Assembly: GCA_934045905.1 (NCBI GenBank) | Contig: OW203762.1 | Location: 39,905,702 to 39,969,701 of the forward strand | From: Leuctra nigra | Lineage: Eukaryota; Arthropoda; Insecta; Plecoptera; Leuctridae | Length of the DNA: 64,000 bases | Reading direction: 5' to 3' | Shown: piece by piece, positions 12,301 to 23,200 of the stretch | Layout: each line of letters opens with the position of its first letter | Position numbering within the stretch: position 1 is the first letter of the stretch | Notes under the pieces: model-generated | What the model saw: only the letters and a program-made list of their open reading frames with translations | Database searches by the model: none | Told to the model about the DNA's origin: nothing | Translations under genes and position numbers: made by a program

Positions 12301-15277
12301 TCCCCATAAAAAACACTCCGTGTAAAAATACCAGCCAAGTCTCTTCAACTTGAAAAAAAATTAAGAAATCTAAAAATTCAGCACTGAAAAGTGAAAAGTA
12401 TTGATATCAAAAAATTGGTCAAGTCAAAACTTTTCAAAAAATACTTGGCGCATCGTTTTTCTAGAGGATTATATTTATATTTTATGTATAGATGAGTATA
12501 ATGATTACTGGCCTACTTCTATACTATTTATATGCGCGATGCGCCAAGTATTTTTTGAAAAGTTTTGACTTGGCCAATTTTTTGATATCACTACTTTTCA
12601 GTGCTGAATTTTTAGATTTCTTAAATTTTTTTTAAGTTGAAGAGACTTGGCTGGTATTTTTACACGGAGTGTTTTTTATACATATATTAGCCTTAAATAA
12701 ACAGATCTTTCAAAGCCATATCTGTGTTAGTGGTGTTACTCCTAAATCTATGGGCCCCTTGGCATTTTGCTTGGCTCTATAAGATAAGATTAATATTCCT
12801 TACTCTATCTAAGATTGATATGTCTAGAGACATTTTTCTACTTGAGCGAGTGTTGCATTTGCTCTTTTGGCATGATATCTTTGTTCGGTCCCTGTTGGTA
12901 TACAGGTTTCTCGGATTCTCCGATTGAGCTGAAATTTTGCACACATTTAAACTATTTGTGGGGTTTGCAGACCCAATTTTAAATCCATTGATTGGTTCAA
13001 ATTATCTTTTGATTGGTTGGTCCGACCAATTTGAAATTTGAAAGGTCATTGCAACCAACGCTGTCCCCAATCTTTCAAAGTTTCAGCCAAATCCTCCGAT
13101 AATTGATTAAAATTTAAAACAATATTTCCTGTGTGTTTTGACATTTAAACTAGAACCGTTTGACCAATCAACTTAAAACTTTACATGGTCATAGGGACCA
13201 TCATTTTAGGAATTTTTTGCAATTTTCAGACTAATCTACCTATGAAGTTATTTTCAAAAATTTTGTAATTTTAAGTACCTGCATTTTGTTTGATTATCTT
13301 CAAATATTTGCAAATTTATGCCAGGAATTTTAATTATTTTAGCAGAGCTTGATGCTTCCGTTCCAAGGCCTGTAGAGCAGAGGCTTACAAATGCATACTT
13401 ATCAAATCGCATGCAATATGAAGGCTCGCTCCCCAACGCGTTACATGGAGTGTTTTTCTAGTGTACTAGTACAGTCAGGGAAACTAGATGGTTCATACTC
13501 TGCCTCTCTCTGACCCATAACATAAACATGTTTTTATATGGAGCAGAGAGAGATAGAGTATGAACCATCTAGTTTCCTTGACTATACATAGTTATTAGTT
13601 ATCTCTGATTGAGTGGATTGTGTTTGGTTGGAGATGTATGTAGAGCATATCAGTGCTTGCTCATCTACATTACACTGAGCGTTTTCCTAATATGTATTAT
13701 TATTTTGTGCTTTAGTGAGAGCGGAGAGAAGATCCGGCCTGTGATTATCCACCGAGCTATCCTCGGCTCTGTTGAGCGAATGATCGCCATCCTCACCGAG
13801 TCATACGCAGGCAAATGGCCCTTCTGGTTGTCTCCAAGACAAAGCATCGTCATTCCCGTTGGACAGCCTTTCAATGACTATGCATATAAGGTATGTTTAT
13901 GAACTGATTGTTTAAAATCAGATTCAGGAATATATTGCTTTCACTTCCTTTCATCACACCGAGAGAGTATCGCAGTGGCGGTTTGTGGGTTTGAAATGTG
14001 GGGAGGCAGAAAAATATTTTATAATTACGATTAATATATTAAACGTAATTATAAAATACTATAGTAAACGCGCGGGCAGAGCGGCGCGGGCAGAAAGCTT
14101 CGTCGTTCGCTCGGAGCCTCGGGCATGTCCGCCGCCTCACTGACGTCATCATAGCTCTGCATGCGTTGCGCTTACCCCGCACTCCCGCGCTTGCCCCTCG
14201 CCTGTATGAAATCAGAGGCTACACGAGGCTGTAAGCAGCTCTGCCTCCCTTGCAGTCCGCGTATACGGCTAACGTGTATTCAGCAGCGCGCGCACTCATT
14301 GTCGGGGATTGGCGTGGCGAATTAAACCAATCAATCAAAGTAAAATACTAATATTTATATAATTTAAAATAAAAATGATATACACAATTATATATGAAGT
14401 TAAGAGTTGTGAAATACGATGCAATCCCTTTCTTCTTCTCTAATATTTAGGGAGGCACAGCCTCCCTTGCCTCATGCACAAACAGCCACTGGAGTATCGT
14501 CATCTTTCCTGTAGGAATTTAATTTGGATCAATCTATGTGTGCCATAAGTTTCTTGATCATCCTCGTTACTAATTTACCGAGTCCCAATCTTTTCACTCC
14601 CCCAACTCCACTCTGATAAATAGATTGCTTTTAACTTCAATATTTTTTCAAAGAGAAAAAGTAGTTCGTTTGTTAGGCCATATCCGGACTTGCATTCCTA
14701 ATGCCCGAATTTCGATTCCCAGGGCCAACCAACCTGTCTGACCTTTTTGTTGTCTCCCTCCGTTGTGAGCCAAATTCTGAGAAAATTCTTTACTATGGCA
14801 CTCCCACTACCTACTGTCTCTTTCATCCCATAATCAATAATCATTCTTGATACTGAGGTAAATATGCTAATTATTAACAGATGCAAAATGAAAGCAATGA
14901 TACTATATGTGTTGTTGGGTATTCTAGGTGAAGCAACAGTTGTTTGAGGCTGGATTCTCAAGTGATGTAGACATTGATCCAGGCGACACAATGAACAAGA
15001 AGATTCGCAATGCTCAGTTAGCTCAATACAACTTCATTCTGGGTAAGAATAACTAACGAATACCTTTGGTCATTTTACCAATCATGATTTATTGATGTTG
15101 TAATTTCTTGTTGTGTTTATTTTTACAGTTGTTGGTGAAAAGGAAAAACTGGGCAATACAGTTAATGTACGTACTCGTGACAACATTGTTCACGGGGAAT
15201 TCTCGGTGGATGTTGTTGTTGAAAAATTTAAATCATTTCAAGCTTCAAAAGTGTTATCGTGTGAAGAAAACTTTTAA
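3308..15277 (+). CDS. TARS1: Threonyl-tRNA synthetase, cytoplasmic
   Basis: Charges tRNA-Thr with threonine in the cytosol. Coding exons: 3308-3397 (exon begins 3299), 3624-3778, 4431-4546, 5941-6074, 6538-6651, 7945-8088, 8202-8348, 8758-8870, 9322-9637, 10385-10522, 10903-11081, 13716-13890, 14928-15042, 15129-15277. All are GT-AG and all phases match. From this ATG the product is 694 residues (human TARS1 is 723); with the upstream EF1B-beta-like exon it is 781. Order: Lys-rich tail then [10 protein letters not shown] domain about 53-117; editing domain with HSTAH (H127, H131) and DLCRGPH (C233, H237); class II core with MNCPGHC (zinc ligand C385), motif 2 [25 protein letters not shown], motif 3 [15 protein letters not shown]; anticodon-binding domain ending VLSCEENF. 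Introns 3 and 12 hold most of the repeats. Identity is certain; which ATG is used is not. Confidence 0.97.
3838..4260. repeat. Tandem direct duplication, 215-bp unit, two copies
   Basis: Copy 1 starts at 3838 and copy 2 at 4053 (both TGAAACAATTGGCC). They run nearly identically to about 4260, with at least one substitution (TCTGATCCC versus TCTAATCCC). It lies wholly in ThrRS intron 3, so it is a recent local duplication. Confidence 0.85.
4615..5375. mobile_element. Foldback element in ThrRS intron 4
   Basis: The central arms 4913-5096 and 5114-5308 are inverted copies of about 190 bp. They start TTAAGAGGCAAACGGAAG and end CTTCCGTTTGCCTCTTAA. Weaker outer arms (about 4615-4678 and 5305-5375, sharing AGAGGGATAG and AGAGTTCAA in inverse order) extend the palindrome. 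The left arm is interrupted by a 234-bp stretch containing another MITE. Transcribed as part of the pre-mRNA, it could form a very long hairpin. Confidence 0.7.
4708..4883. mobile_element. Small MITE nested in the foldback arm
   Basis: Terminal inverted repeats GTCTATTTTAT...GCATCCCC on the left and GGGGGATGCAAATAAAATAGAC on the right (a 22-bp end, imperfectly paired). About 176 bp, non-coding. It interrupts the left arm of the surrounding foldback, so it inserted later. Confidence 0.55.
6677..7877. mobile_element. Non-autonomous hAT element with perfect 8-bp TSD
   Basis: Ends TAGGGTTGGGCGAACC and GGTTCGCCCAACCCTA are perfect inverted repeats. The 8-bp GTATTTGC lies directly on both sides (6669-6676 and 7878-7885). 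The subterminal regions are full of GGTTCGAA-type repeats. It is 1201 bp and has no transposase. It sits in the ThrRS intron between exons ending 6651 and starting 7945, only 67 bp from the downstream exon. Confidence 0.85.
10586..10874. mobile_element. hAT-like MITE remnant
   Basis: Starts TGGTTCTCAAACTATTTG and ends with the inverse AAAAAGTTTAGAAACCAC, a terminus typical of hAT non-autonomous elements. The interior holds GGGGCGCCGGGG and, near the other end, GGGGCGCCGTG. No clean TSD was found. It ends 28 bp before ThrRS exon 10903-11081. Confidence 0.5.
11387..11660. repeat. Dispersed repeat with palindromic end, copy 1
   Basis: Begins CTAGTGGAGCGGTCGCTCCA, containing the palindrome GGAGCG/CGCTCC, and is homologous over about 270 bp to 41678-41945. 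Shared blocks include CACTTTTACTGTAAGCA, GCCTACTGGAT and TTTCGAGCTATGGCCCAC. Read in reverse, a hairpin followed by CTAG recalls a Helitron 3' end, but the flanking base does not fit the usual A/T target. Further related sequence (CCGGAAGTGACGTCATA blocks) continues to about 12150. Confidence 0.6.
12307..12678. mobile_element. Foldback element
   Basis: Arms of about 150 bp (12307-12457 and 12537-12678) are near-perfect inverted copies, with outer ends TAAAAAACACTCCGTG / CACGGAGTGTTTTTTA. An unrelated loop of about 80 bp separates them. It is in the large ThrRS intron before exon 13716. Non-coding. Confidence 0.75.
12842..13461 (+). mobile_element. Helitron-like non-autonomous element, copy 1 (diverged)
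   Basis: Starts near TTGAGCGAGTG. It shares internal blocks with the copies at 20.3, 21.9, 24.3 and 40.0 kb (GAGCTGAAATTTTGCACACA; TTTGCAGACCC; ATTGATTGGTTCAAAT). It ends AACGCGTTACATGGAGTG...TTTTCTAG, a decayed version of the family terminus. About 620 bp, no ORF. Confidence 0.6.
13470..13587. repeat. Perfect-looking hairpin in ThrRS intron
   Basis: Two arms of about 46 bp (AAACTAGATGGTTCATACTC and its inverse, with matched CTCTCTCTG blocks) surround a loop of about 25 bp. It may be a tiny MITE or simply a strong hairpin in the pre-mRNA. No TSD was resolved. Confidence 0.6.
13642..13690 (+). mobile_element. Helitron-like 3' terminus fragment beside a splice acceptor
   Basis: GTGCTTGCTCATC...ACATTACACTGAGCGTTTTCC matches the 3' end of the Helitron-like family, with the last bases CCTAA instead of CCTAG. 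It lies 25 bp before the AG (13714-13715) of ThrRS exon 13716-13890. It therefore occupies the branch-site region of that intron. Confidence 0.65.
13973..14491. mobile_element. hAT MITE with perfect 8-bp TSD
   Basis: Inverted ends CAGTGGCGGTTTGTG / CACAAACAGCCACTG (one mismatch) with GAGTATCG duplicated at 13965-13972 and 14492-14499. The centre (about 14060-14300) is markedly GC-rich compared with its surroundings. It contains the palindrome AATTACG...CGTAATT. Non-coding, 519 bp, in the ThrRS intron after exon 13716-13890. Confidence 0.85.
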
Positions 15278-17235
15278 AAGTTCTTTCCTATATCGCAATA
15301 CAGTACTTGTAAAATATTTTTTAACTTGTTCTGTGATGCAAATATAGTGACTGCCTGAAGGGTGAAGAATACATTAAATAATGTTATTATTATTATTATT
15401 TATTTCTAGTTTCCCTCCACTTCATTAAACAGATGTAATACAAGTAAATTAACCTCTTAAGTATCTAGTACATTTCTGAATATAGGTCAAGATAAATCAA
15501 GATAAATTTTCTTATTAAATTGTCAAACGTACGTATTACGGAGTCGTGTGTGTAAGAAGTTTTCTTCACCCTAATGTAGTTGTCATAATTGCATTACTTT
15601 GCATGAATTTTCTGAAATCTGCAATGTTTTCCACTGTTTAATTCCACCTGACTGAATACCTTGTCAGTGATTATTTTCAATTTGTGCATTTCATTGAGTT
15701 TAGTAACTTTGAGTTGAACTTTCTGTGAAAATTGTGAAAATGTGAAAATTACCCATGCTTTACTAGATTGGTGGCTTCCTACGCATATGATTCAGGTTGT
15801 GGTGTCCTACTCCTCAATTTTGTGGGACCGTCTTGTGTTTCAACAAGTTGTGAAAATTCCAAGAAAGCTGTGTTTAAAGTTTGGCATGACGCTGATGCTA
15901 AAAGATGAACATGGTTTATCTTTTGACCTTGAATGCCGGCGCTCTGCGTAAGAACCTCGTATTGTCCAGCGGTTCAATGCCAGGGCCAGTGCCGAACGTT
16001 ACGCCAAATTGTAAACACAGGGTGCGTCCTATTAAGGGTGCGTTCCACAATAGGGGCGAGTTGGGCGTCGGACGTCTACATAGGATTTACGGTGTAAATC
16101 AAACTTGCCGCATCAACAAATAAGCTCAAACCTTTGCCCAATATGCCCCAACTCGAAAGCCTGGGCTTACTGATCCAACATGGATGCCTGTATTTTCATT
16201 CATTTGACTCAAGGTCACGCCCAGGTCGCCCAAGTTAATCACGTGACAATGTAAAAAGTATAGGAAAACTGGGCGTTTGGATCAAATACGGTAGGTAGTA
16301 TACCCATGCAGCTGAATTTTAATTTAGTTCAATTACATTTTCACAATATCCTGTGCAAATTTTGCAACTCATCTTTATGTACACTTATTGGTATTTATAT
16401 GATTTAGTTGGAATAAATAGTAATATGTATTTATTTATCAAAATGTTTGTAGCCTATACTTATTTAGTTTCCTGCTTTTCCTTGCTAAAAAATTAAATAA
16501 TATCCTTTATGTAGGTAAAAAAACTAATGTATGTATAAACTATAAACTGTTCGTTTTGATGGGGATAAAAAATGAACCAGATATACTTTTAGAGGGGGGG
16601 GGGGGGGGGGGGGGGGTACGGCCTAATAAGTCAACAATAGGGGAGGTTTACATGGAAGATCACAATCTGTTCTAATTAAAATTTGCTCCATTCTACTTGA
16701 CTTTTTGGCAGTGTACTACGAAATATCTGAAGTTTCATTTGTAAATTTATTTTATTGTTTTATCCTTATTTTGTATGTCTTGCCTAAATGGCTAGTTGAC
16801 ATAAAGTTGAACAATTAAAAAAAAATTGTAACTGAGTTTTTAATTTTTGGCATTGAGCTATGCTGGAATGTGATTAATATTATATATCTTGCTGATTCTG
16901 AGATACATTAGTTTAGATATAAAATAGAGAAGATTCTGTTAGTTTTCCTTGAAAATTTATATCCGGATGAGGAGTAGAATTTAAAATTGGCGGCATGAAT
17001 CAACAAACTACTTGTTAGTCACGTGGGTTATTGCATGATTCTGGTTGGTTCTGGGTGCATTGTTTGTACGTTTCTTATTGGTCAGAAGAGATTATTTGAC
17101 GTTGTTGATGTGGCTCTCTTCCAAAGTCAAGTCATTCTGTTGTGTGGTGTGTGGTCATTTCATTGTGTTGGAAGATCTACGTGGAGCCGGTCCTGAGTTC
17201 TGCAATTCACAAAAAAAATTGATAGAATAAAGAAG
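15278..17235. other. Intergenic region ThrRS to cyclophilin
   Basis: No gene was recognised. ATTAAA at 15373-15378 is a possible polyadenylation signal for ThrRS, about 95 bp after the stop. There is an ATT-rich microsatellite at 15380-15405 and a run of 23 G at 16594-16616. Short ORFs at 15742-16123 resemble nothing I know. The last 200 bp contain the presumed cyclophilin promoter and leader, without an obvious TATA box. Confidence 0.5.
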
Positions 17236-20200
17236 ATGCGTACAAAAATTTGCATTGGCATATCCATTCTTTGCCTGCTTTGTATTCTATATTCAGTGAG
17301 ATCTGACGATGAAGCATCAAAAGGCCCAAAGGTTACAGATAAGGTAAGCATAGTCCTATCTAGGACTCCTAGGTCCTATGCACACTTTTTGATCTGCATT
17401 CTGCAGGAGTGGGCAATGCCCTCTTGTAACCCACCCAAGGCCAAGCTCACTGTGGAAGCTGCAGATGGGTACCTTTTGATAATGGATCATCTTAATTAAT
17501 TGATTTCAGGTATGGTTTCAAATAAGCATTGGAGGTGAGAATGTTGGCAGAGTCGAAATTGGTCTATTTGGTAAAACTGTACCAAAGACTGTGCAGAACT
17601 TTGTTGAGTTGGCAAAGAAACCTGTGGGAGACGGTTATAAGGGCAGCGTTTTCCACCGTGTCATCAAGGACTTCATGATCCAGGGTGGAGACTTCACAAA
17701 GGGTGATGGAACTGGAGGTAAGAAAACTCATTGTAGGAACGCTTGATAAGCGAACCTTCATATTGAATGCGGTGAATATGCTCTGTGGAAGTAAATGCTA
17801 GTATAAAATTGAAAATGATCAGGGGACCTTTTTCGAGATCGTTTGAGCGCTCGCATAATTGAGTCCGGCTGAAGGAAATAGCATCCAATAAGCCAAATCA
17901 GTTAATTGTTTTGTTTTGTCTGACGACAGGCGGCCGTGAATTTGTAGGCGTTTGATATTTGACTCGAACAAGCACGAAAATAGGTCCCCAGCAGTCGATA
18001 AAAACTTGCAAAGTCTCAGTGACAAGGCAGTAAGTCTGTTCGTCGGAGTGTTCTAACCTGTTCGGAACACACCGGAAGTCGTCACGGAAAAGTTTACTTA
18101 TACCTATCCGTCGAGTTTTGATTCGTAATTCATGCACCTAACATATTCAGTGACGTACTTCCGCCTGCTCCGAGCAGGTAAGAACACCCCGACGAACAAA
18201 CCTAGTAAGGGCAAGCTGTATTCAACAATACACAATATTTCAATTTTTAGAAAAACCGAAAATGTATTTTTTTTAAATCAAATTTTGGTAACCGAAAAAA
18301 AAAAATTAAGTTTGAATGCATAGGTAGTCAGATAGAGCATGCAATCTTTCAAATAAAAATATGTTCTTGAGCTCTCTAGCTCTCATACTGGTCTCATGCT
18401 TGGGGAGGTGGAAAAGTGACAAAATTCAACCCCCTGTAACCTTGAACCCTTCGCCCTAAATTCTAAAGTTTTCTGCGAATCGTCCTTAACAATTGTACCA
18501 AATTTCATCAAACTCTGGGTGGGTCGACGAGGTCAAGGGGTGTTCGATTTTGCGTGGAATGACCCTGCTTCAATCATCTTCCTTTTCTCTGGCTAGGTAC
18601 ATTTCATTTGGGAATGAATTCATTGAAGGATTAGCAGCATTGCGAAATGAATTCTAGCATACCACATCGCAGCAAACAGTTTTACTTGGGAACACGTCAA
18701 TTACCATATTTCTTTACTCATATTCCTACTTTTTAACAAGGCAGCCATAGATTTGCAAGCTCTTCTGTTATAAATTTGGAGAAGCGTTGTTCAACCGCCC
18801 AGTTGCTGCTACTGTCTACTTCGGAGGCGTATAGGTAAAGCTTTGCAACAAAAGCATTTTTGCCAAAAGCGATGTTATGTGTAATCAATTTTTTTCTGCG
18901 TGGGACACTATCTACCTAGTACACCAAAATTAGTAGATAGCGCCAATACAGGGGAAGTCAACAACCTGATTGATAGATAGATAGCAGGAAATTGTAAAAT
19001 TTCAAACTGGTAATTTTTCTTGTATAGATATGAACACAGGGACCCGAACCGGAACCTAGAACCGGTATGAACCTTTATAATTGTGGAACCGGAACCGGAA
19101 CCGAAATACTTTTTTCCCCAAGAACCGGAACCCGAACCTTTATAATCAATTAGGTTCTTAAAGGTTCTTAAAGGTTCTTTCAGGTTCCTTCTTTTAATAA
19201 AAGAAACATGTACGATTTAATTTTTTAACACTTGTGGATATTAATATTATGATATTTTCAAAGAATATTATTCGCAAAGTTGTAAAAAGTTTTATTTTTT
19301 GATAAAATTTCTATTAGTATTTTTTGTAGACTTTTTTTAATTCTTGAAAATCCTTCATTTTCAAATGATGCTCGAGTTTTCAATTTTTGAATCTGACTAC
19401 TGCGATGAGAACTGCATTGCTGACAATTATGAAGCTCTGGCAAAATGAATGTTTACGCCGTCTTATGGAGAAAATTGCCGCCACTGTCTCTTCTGACTCT
19501 GAGATTAAGTATGCTTACCATCACGTGACTTCTGTACTAGTGATGGCACCATTGAAAATTTTCATTTGAAAATTTTCAGAAAATTTTCAGAAAATTTTCA
19601 GAGACCCTTGAAAATTTGAAATTTTCTTAAAAATGCTTAAATTCAATTATATTTTATTAAATACATTTATTTGTAATTATGTGCCTAGTTGGGATGCATA
19701 CTGATCTCTTGTATGATGTGTGATTGATGCGTGTTGTTGTCTGAGTGGTAAATGTGCAAAATGATCATTAATACAGCATTCAAATTTCCCGCCTATGTAG
19801 AAATTACAGTCTGGCCAAAATTACAATGAAGAAAAACTGAGATTTGGGCTTATATTTGGCTTTCATTTTGATTTTGATTTTACGCTTTTTTCAGATATAT
19901 TATTAACAATTGTGTGCAATAAAGCAATAAAAAAAGGAAAAAAATAATAATCTTCTACTAAAAAAAGTAATTTAAAAAATTTTCAACGCATTGAAAATTT
20001 TCATGAAAATTTTCAAAAAATTTTTTTTTCAGAAAATTGCCATCACTATTTTGTACGCATATTACACACACTACACCAGTGCTTCATTCATAGGACAAAA
20101 TCCAAATCCAATAATTCCATTAAATTTGATGGTACTGAAGTGTTATAATCTAGTTTGATTTAAAAATTGAGAACCGGAACCGGAACCCGGAACCTTTATG

Positions 20201-23200
20201 CAGGAACCGGAACCGAACCTTTAAGATTATTTGTTTAAGAACCGGAACCCGAACCCGAACCTGTATAAAGTAAAATTGTGGAACCGGAACCTTTTTGAGC
20301 GAGCGAAGCGAGCGTCTCCTTTTGGCTCTTTTGGCACGGACCTCTGTTTTTTTTTTTGTTTGTTTTTTTTTTTTTCTGTTACTGACGATATACAGGTTAG
20401 AGTTTTTCTTCGATCGAGCTGAAATTTTGCACACATGTACGTAACATTTCTGATTGTTGCAGACCCTAATTTTTTTGAAATCCATTGATTGGTTCAAATT
20501 TAAAAAAAATTAACTTTCGATTGGTTGTTTTGATCAAATTGAAATTTTGACAAGTCATTACCCCCAACATTGTACCCAATCAAACAAAGTTTCAGCCAAA
20601 TCATCCCATTGGTTAAAATTTAAAACCATCTTTCCTGTGTTATTAGAAATTTAAACTATAACCGATTGAACGATCAACTTATAACTTCGCATGATGGTTG
20701 GGACCAACATTAGCTGCATTTTTGACAATTTTCATACTAATCTGTGTTTAAATCCAAACGTTATTGACATTTTACGGACTATTTGCGTGTTGGCTGTCAA
20801 ATTCACGGCGACTTCGACTCTTCAGTTCAAGGCAAGGTAGTTAGAGCAGAAACTTTCAAACGCAAATGAAACTGATAATGACCGTTCAACAGTCGATCTG
20901 ATATTGTGTAGACACACTTATATCATATGAGTGGTCTCAGGTATATTTTTTGAAGGAGATCCTGTGATTTTTGAAAATTAACACGGAACAGTTCAATCAT
21001 AAAGGTTCAATCGATCAACTTAAAGCTTTGCATGGTTATTTGGACCAATATTTTAGGAATGTTAAATGAGATTTCTATACAAATCTGTGGCGAAATTTTA
21101 GAATTATTGGATTTTAATGACATTTTCGATAGACAGAATTTCGGTTCGAGGTGTTGCGCGTATCCGTGCTCGCTCATCAACGCGTTACTCAGATTCATTG
21201 GTTAAAATTTAAATAATGTAAAATGAAAACGGTCTTCGATAATTCTGATCAAACTCATATTTTGCATGATCATTAAGACATATTGTCTCTTATTTTACAA
21301 AATGTCATCCCAATCAGTTAAGAACGTATGAAGTTATTTACATTTTTAATATCTGTCAGTAATGAAGTATCGAAATGAATGTTTTCCAGTGCCAATTGAA
21401 AATTGATTCTGATTTGCTTTATGAACCAGGTGCTTTGATGCTATTTTAAAGTTTCGATGAAAAGCATACACTTTTAAGTTGATATCATAATCAATTCAAT
21501 ATGGATGTATATGTTTTCTGTGCGTTGTGTACGCATTTCCGGTTCGAGAATTTGCACGTACCCGTGCTCGCTCAACAACGCGTTACACTGAGCGTTTTCC
21601 TAGTTAATAAAGGTTCGGGTCCCTGTACATGAACACTACTTTGAGCTGGGACAAGATTAACACATTAAAATAAATCTTGATTGTACATTCCTTTTATTTG
21701 TTTAAAAGAAGTGTGAGAAATATCTCTGCTGATCATAAAATACTGACTTAGTAGTAAAATACTAAAATATTGACTCAATACTGACCAGTATTGTGATAAA
21801 TCCAAACAAATTGTTGATGGACCTATGGATGGACAAATGAATATCAATTTTCCCTGGGGTAGCTTGTACTGTACCAATTTGATTGCACAACACAAAATAG
21901 TATTTAAGATGTCATACTTATTGAGCGAGCGAAGCGAGCGTCTCCTTTTGGCTCTTTTGGCACGGACCTCTGCGTCTGCTCGTATACAGGTCACACCGTT
22001 TATTCGATCAAGCTGAAATTTTGCACACATGTCCAGACCAAATATGAGATTTGCAGACCCTAATTTTTTTGAAATCCCCCGATTGGTTCAAATTTAAAAA
22101 AAATTATCTTTCGATTGGTTTGTCCAATCATTTTGAAATTTAGTAAAGTCATTGCAACCAACATTTTACCCAATCATAAAAAGTTTCAGCAAAATCCTCC
22201 CATTCGTTCAAATTTGAAACCATTTTTCCGGTGATTTTTGTAATTTAAACGAGAACCGATTGACCGACCAACTTAAAATTTCGCATGGTCATTGGTGCCA
22301 ACATTTAAGGTTTTTGCCAATTTTCAGTCTAATCTGTCATTATTTTCAAAAGTTTTTGTAATTTTAGGGACATTTTGTGTGTTGGCGTCAAATTCACGGC
22401 GACTTCGAATCTTCAGTTCAAGGCAAGGTAGTTAGAGCAGAAAGTTTCAAACGAAATGAAACTAATAATGACCGTTCAACAGATTGATCTGATATTGTGT
22501 ACACAGCAATATCATATCATATGAGTGGTCCCAGGTATATTGTTTGAAAGATATCCTGTGATTTTTGAAACTTAACAAGGAACCGTTCAATCAAAGGTTT
22601 AATTGATTAACTTAAAACTTAGCAAGGTTATTGGGACCAATATTTTTGGAGATTTTGGAGATATTTATACAAGTCTTTGATGAAATTCAAGAATTATTGG
22701 CTTTTAATGACATTTTCGATAGACATAATTTCGGTTCGAGGTGTTGCGTGTATCCGTGCTCGCTCATCAACGTGTTACTCAGAGCGTTTTCCTAGTAGTT
22801 CCTACAATGCATAAGAAGTCACTGGTTTAGTGGGTTTGTAGAGTTCAAAACTGTTATTTTTAAAAGAATAATCTCGCTATTATGCTATATTGATTCACTA
22901 AGAAAGAGTGTCGGAGGTCACATTGCTAGCTGATAAGAGATAGTTCTTGTCAGTTCAAGATCACAAAACAATTTCAAGCAGGGGGAATGCTCTTGTAAAA
23001 CATTATTTGAATATTTACTACATATGGGTTACCTACAATCTTTATTTTTGATCTGCCTGCCACATTTTTGTGGGCAATTGTCTCTCTCGAGACTAGTACT
23101 GCAGAGTACCGTAGCGTGTCACAGTGTCGCGGTAGATACTGTGTTCATTGATAGTCGGGTCTTTATTCTAGGCGATACCCTGGCGATCTTGGGCAGTACA

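Noticed and set aside
15905..16123. 72-codon ORF ...LSSGSMPGPVPNV...
   Set aside because: Briefly considered as a 2A-like retrotransposon N-terminus, but the NPGP core is absent and nothing else supports it.
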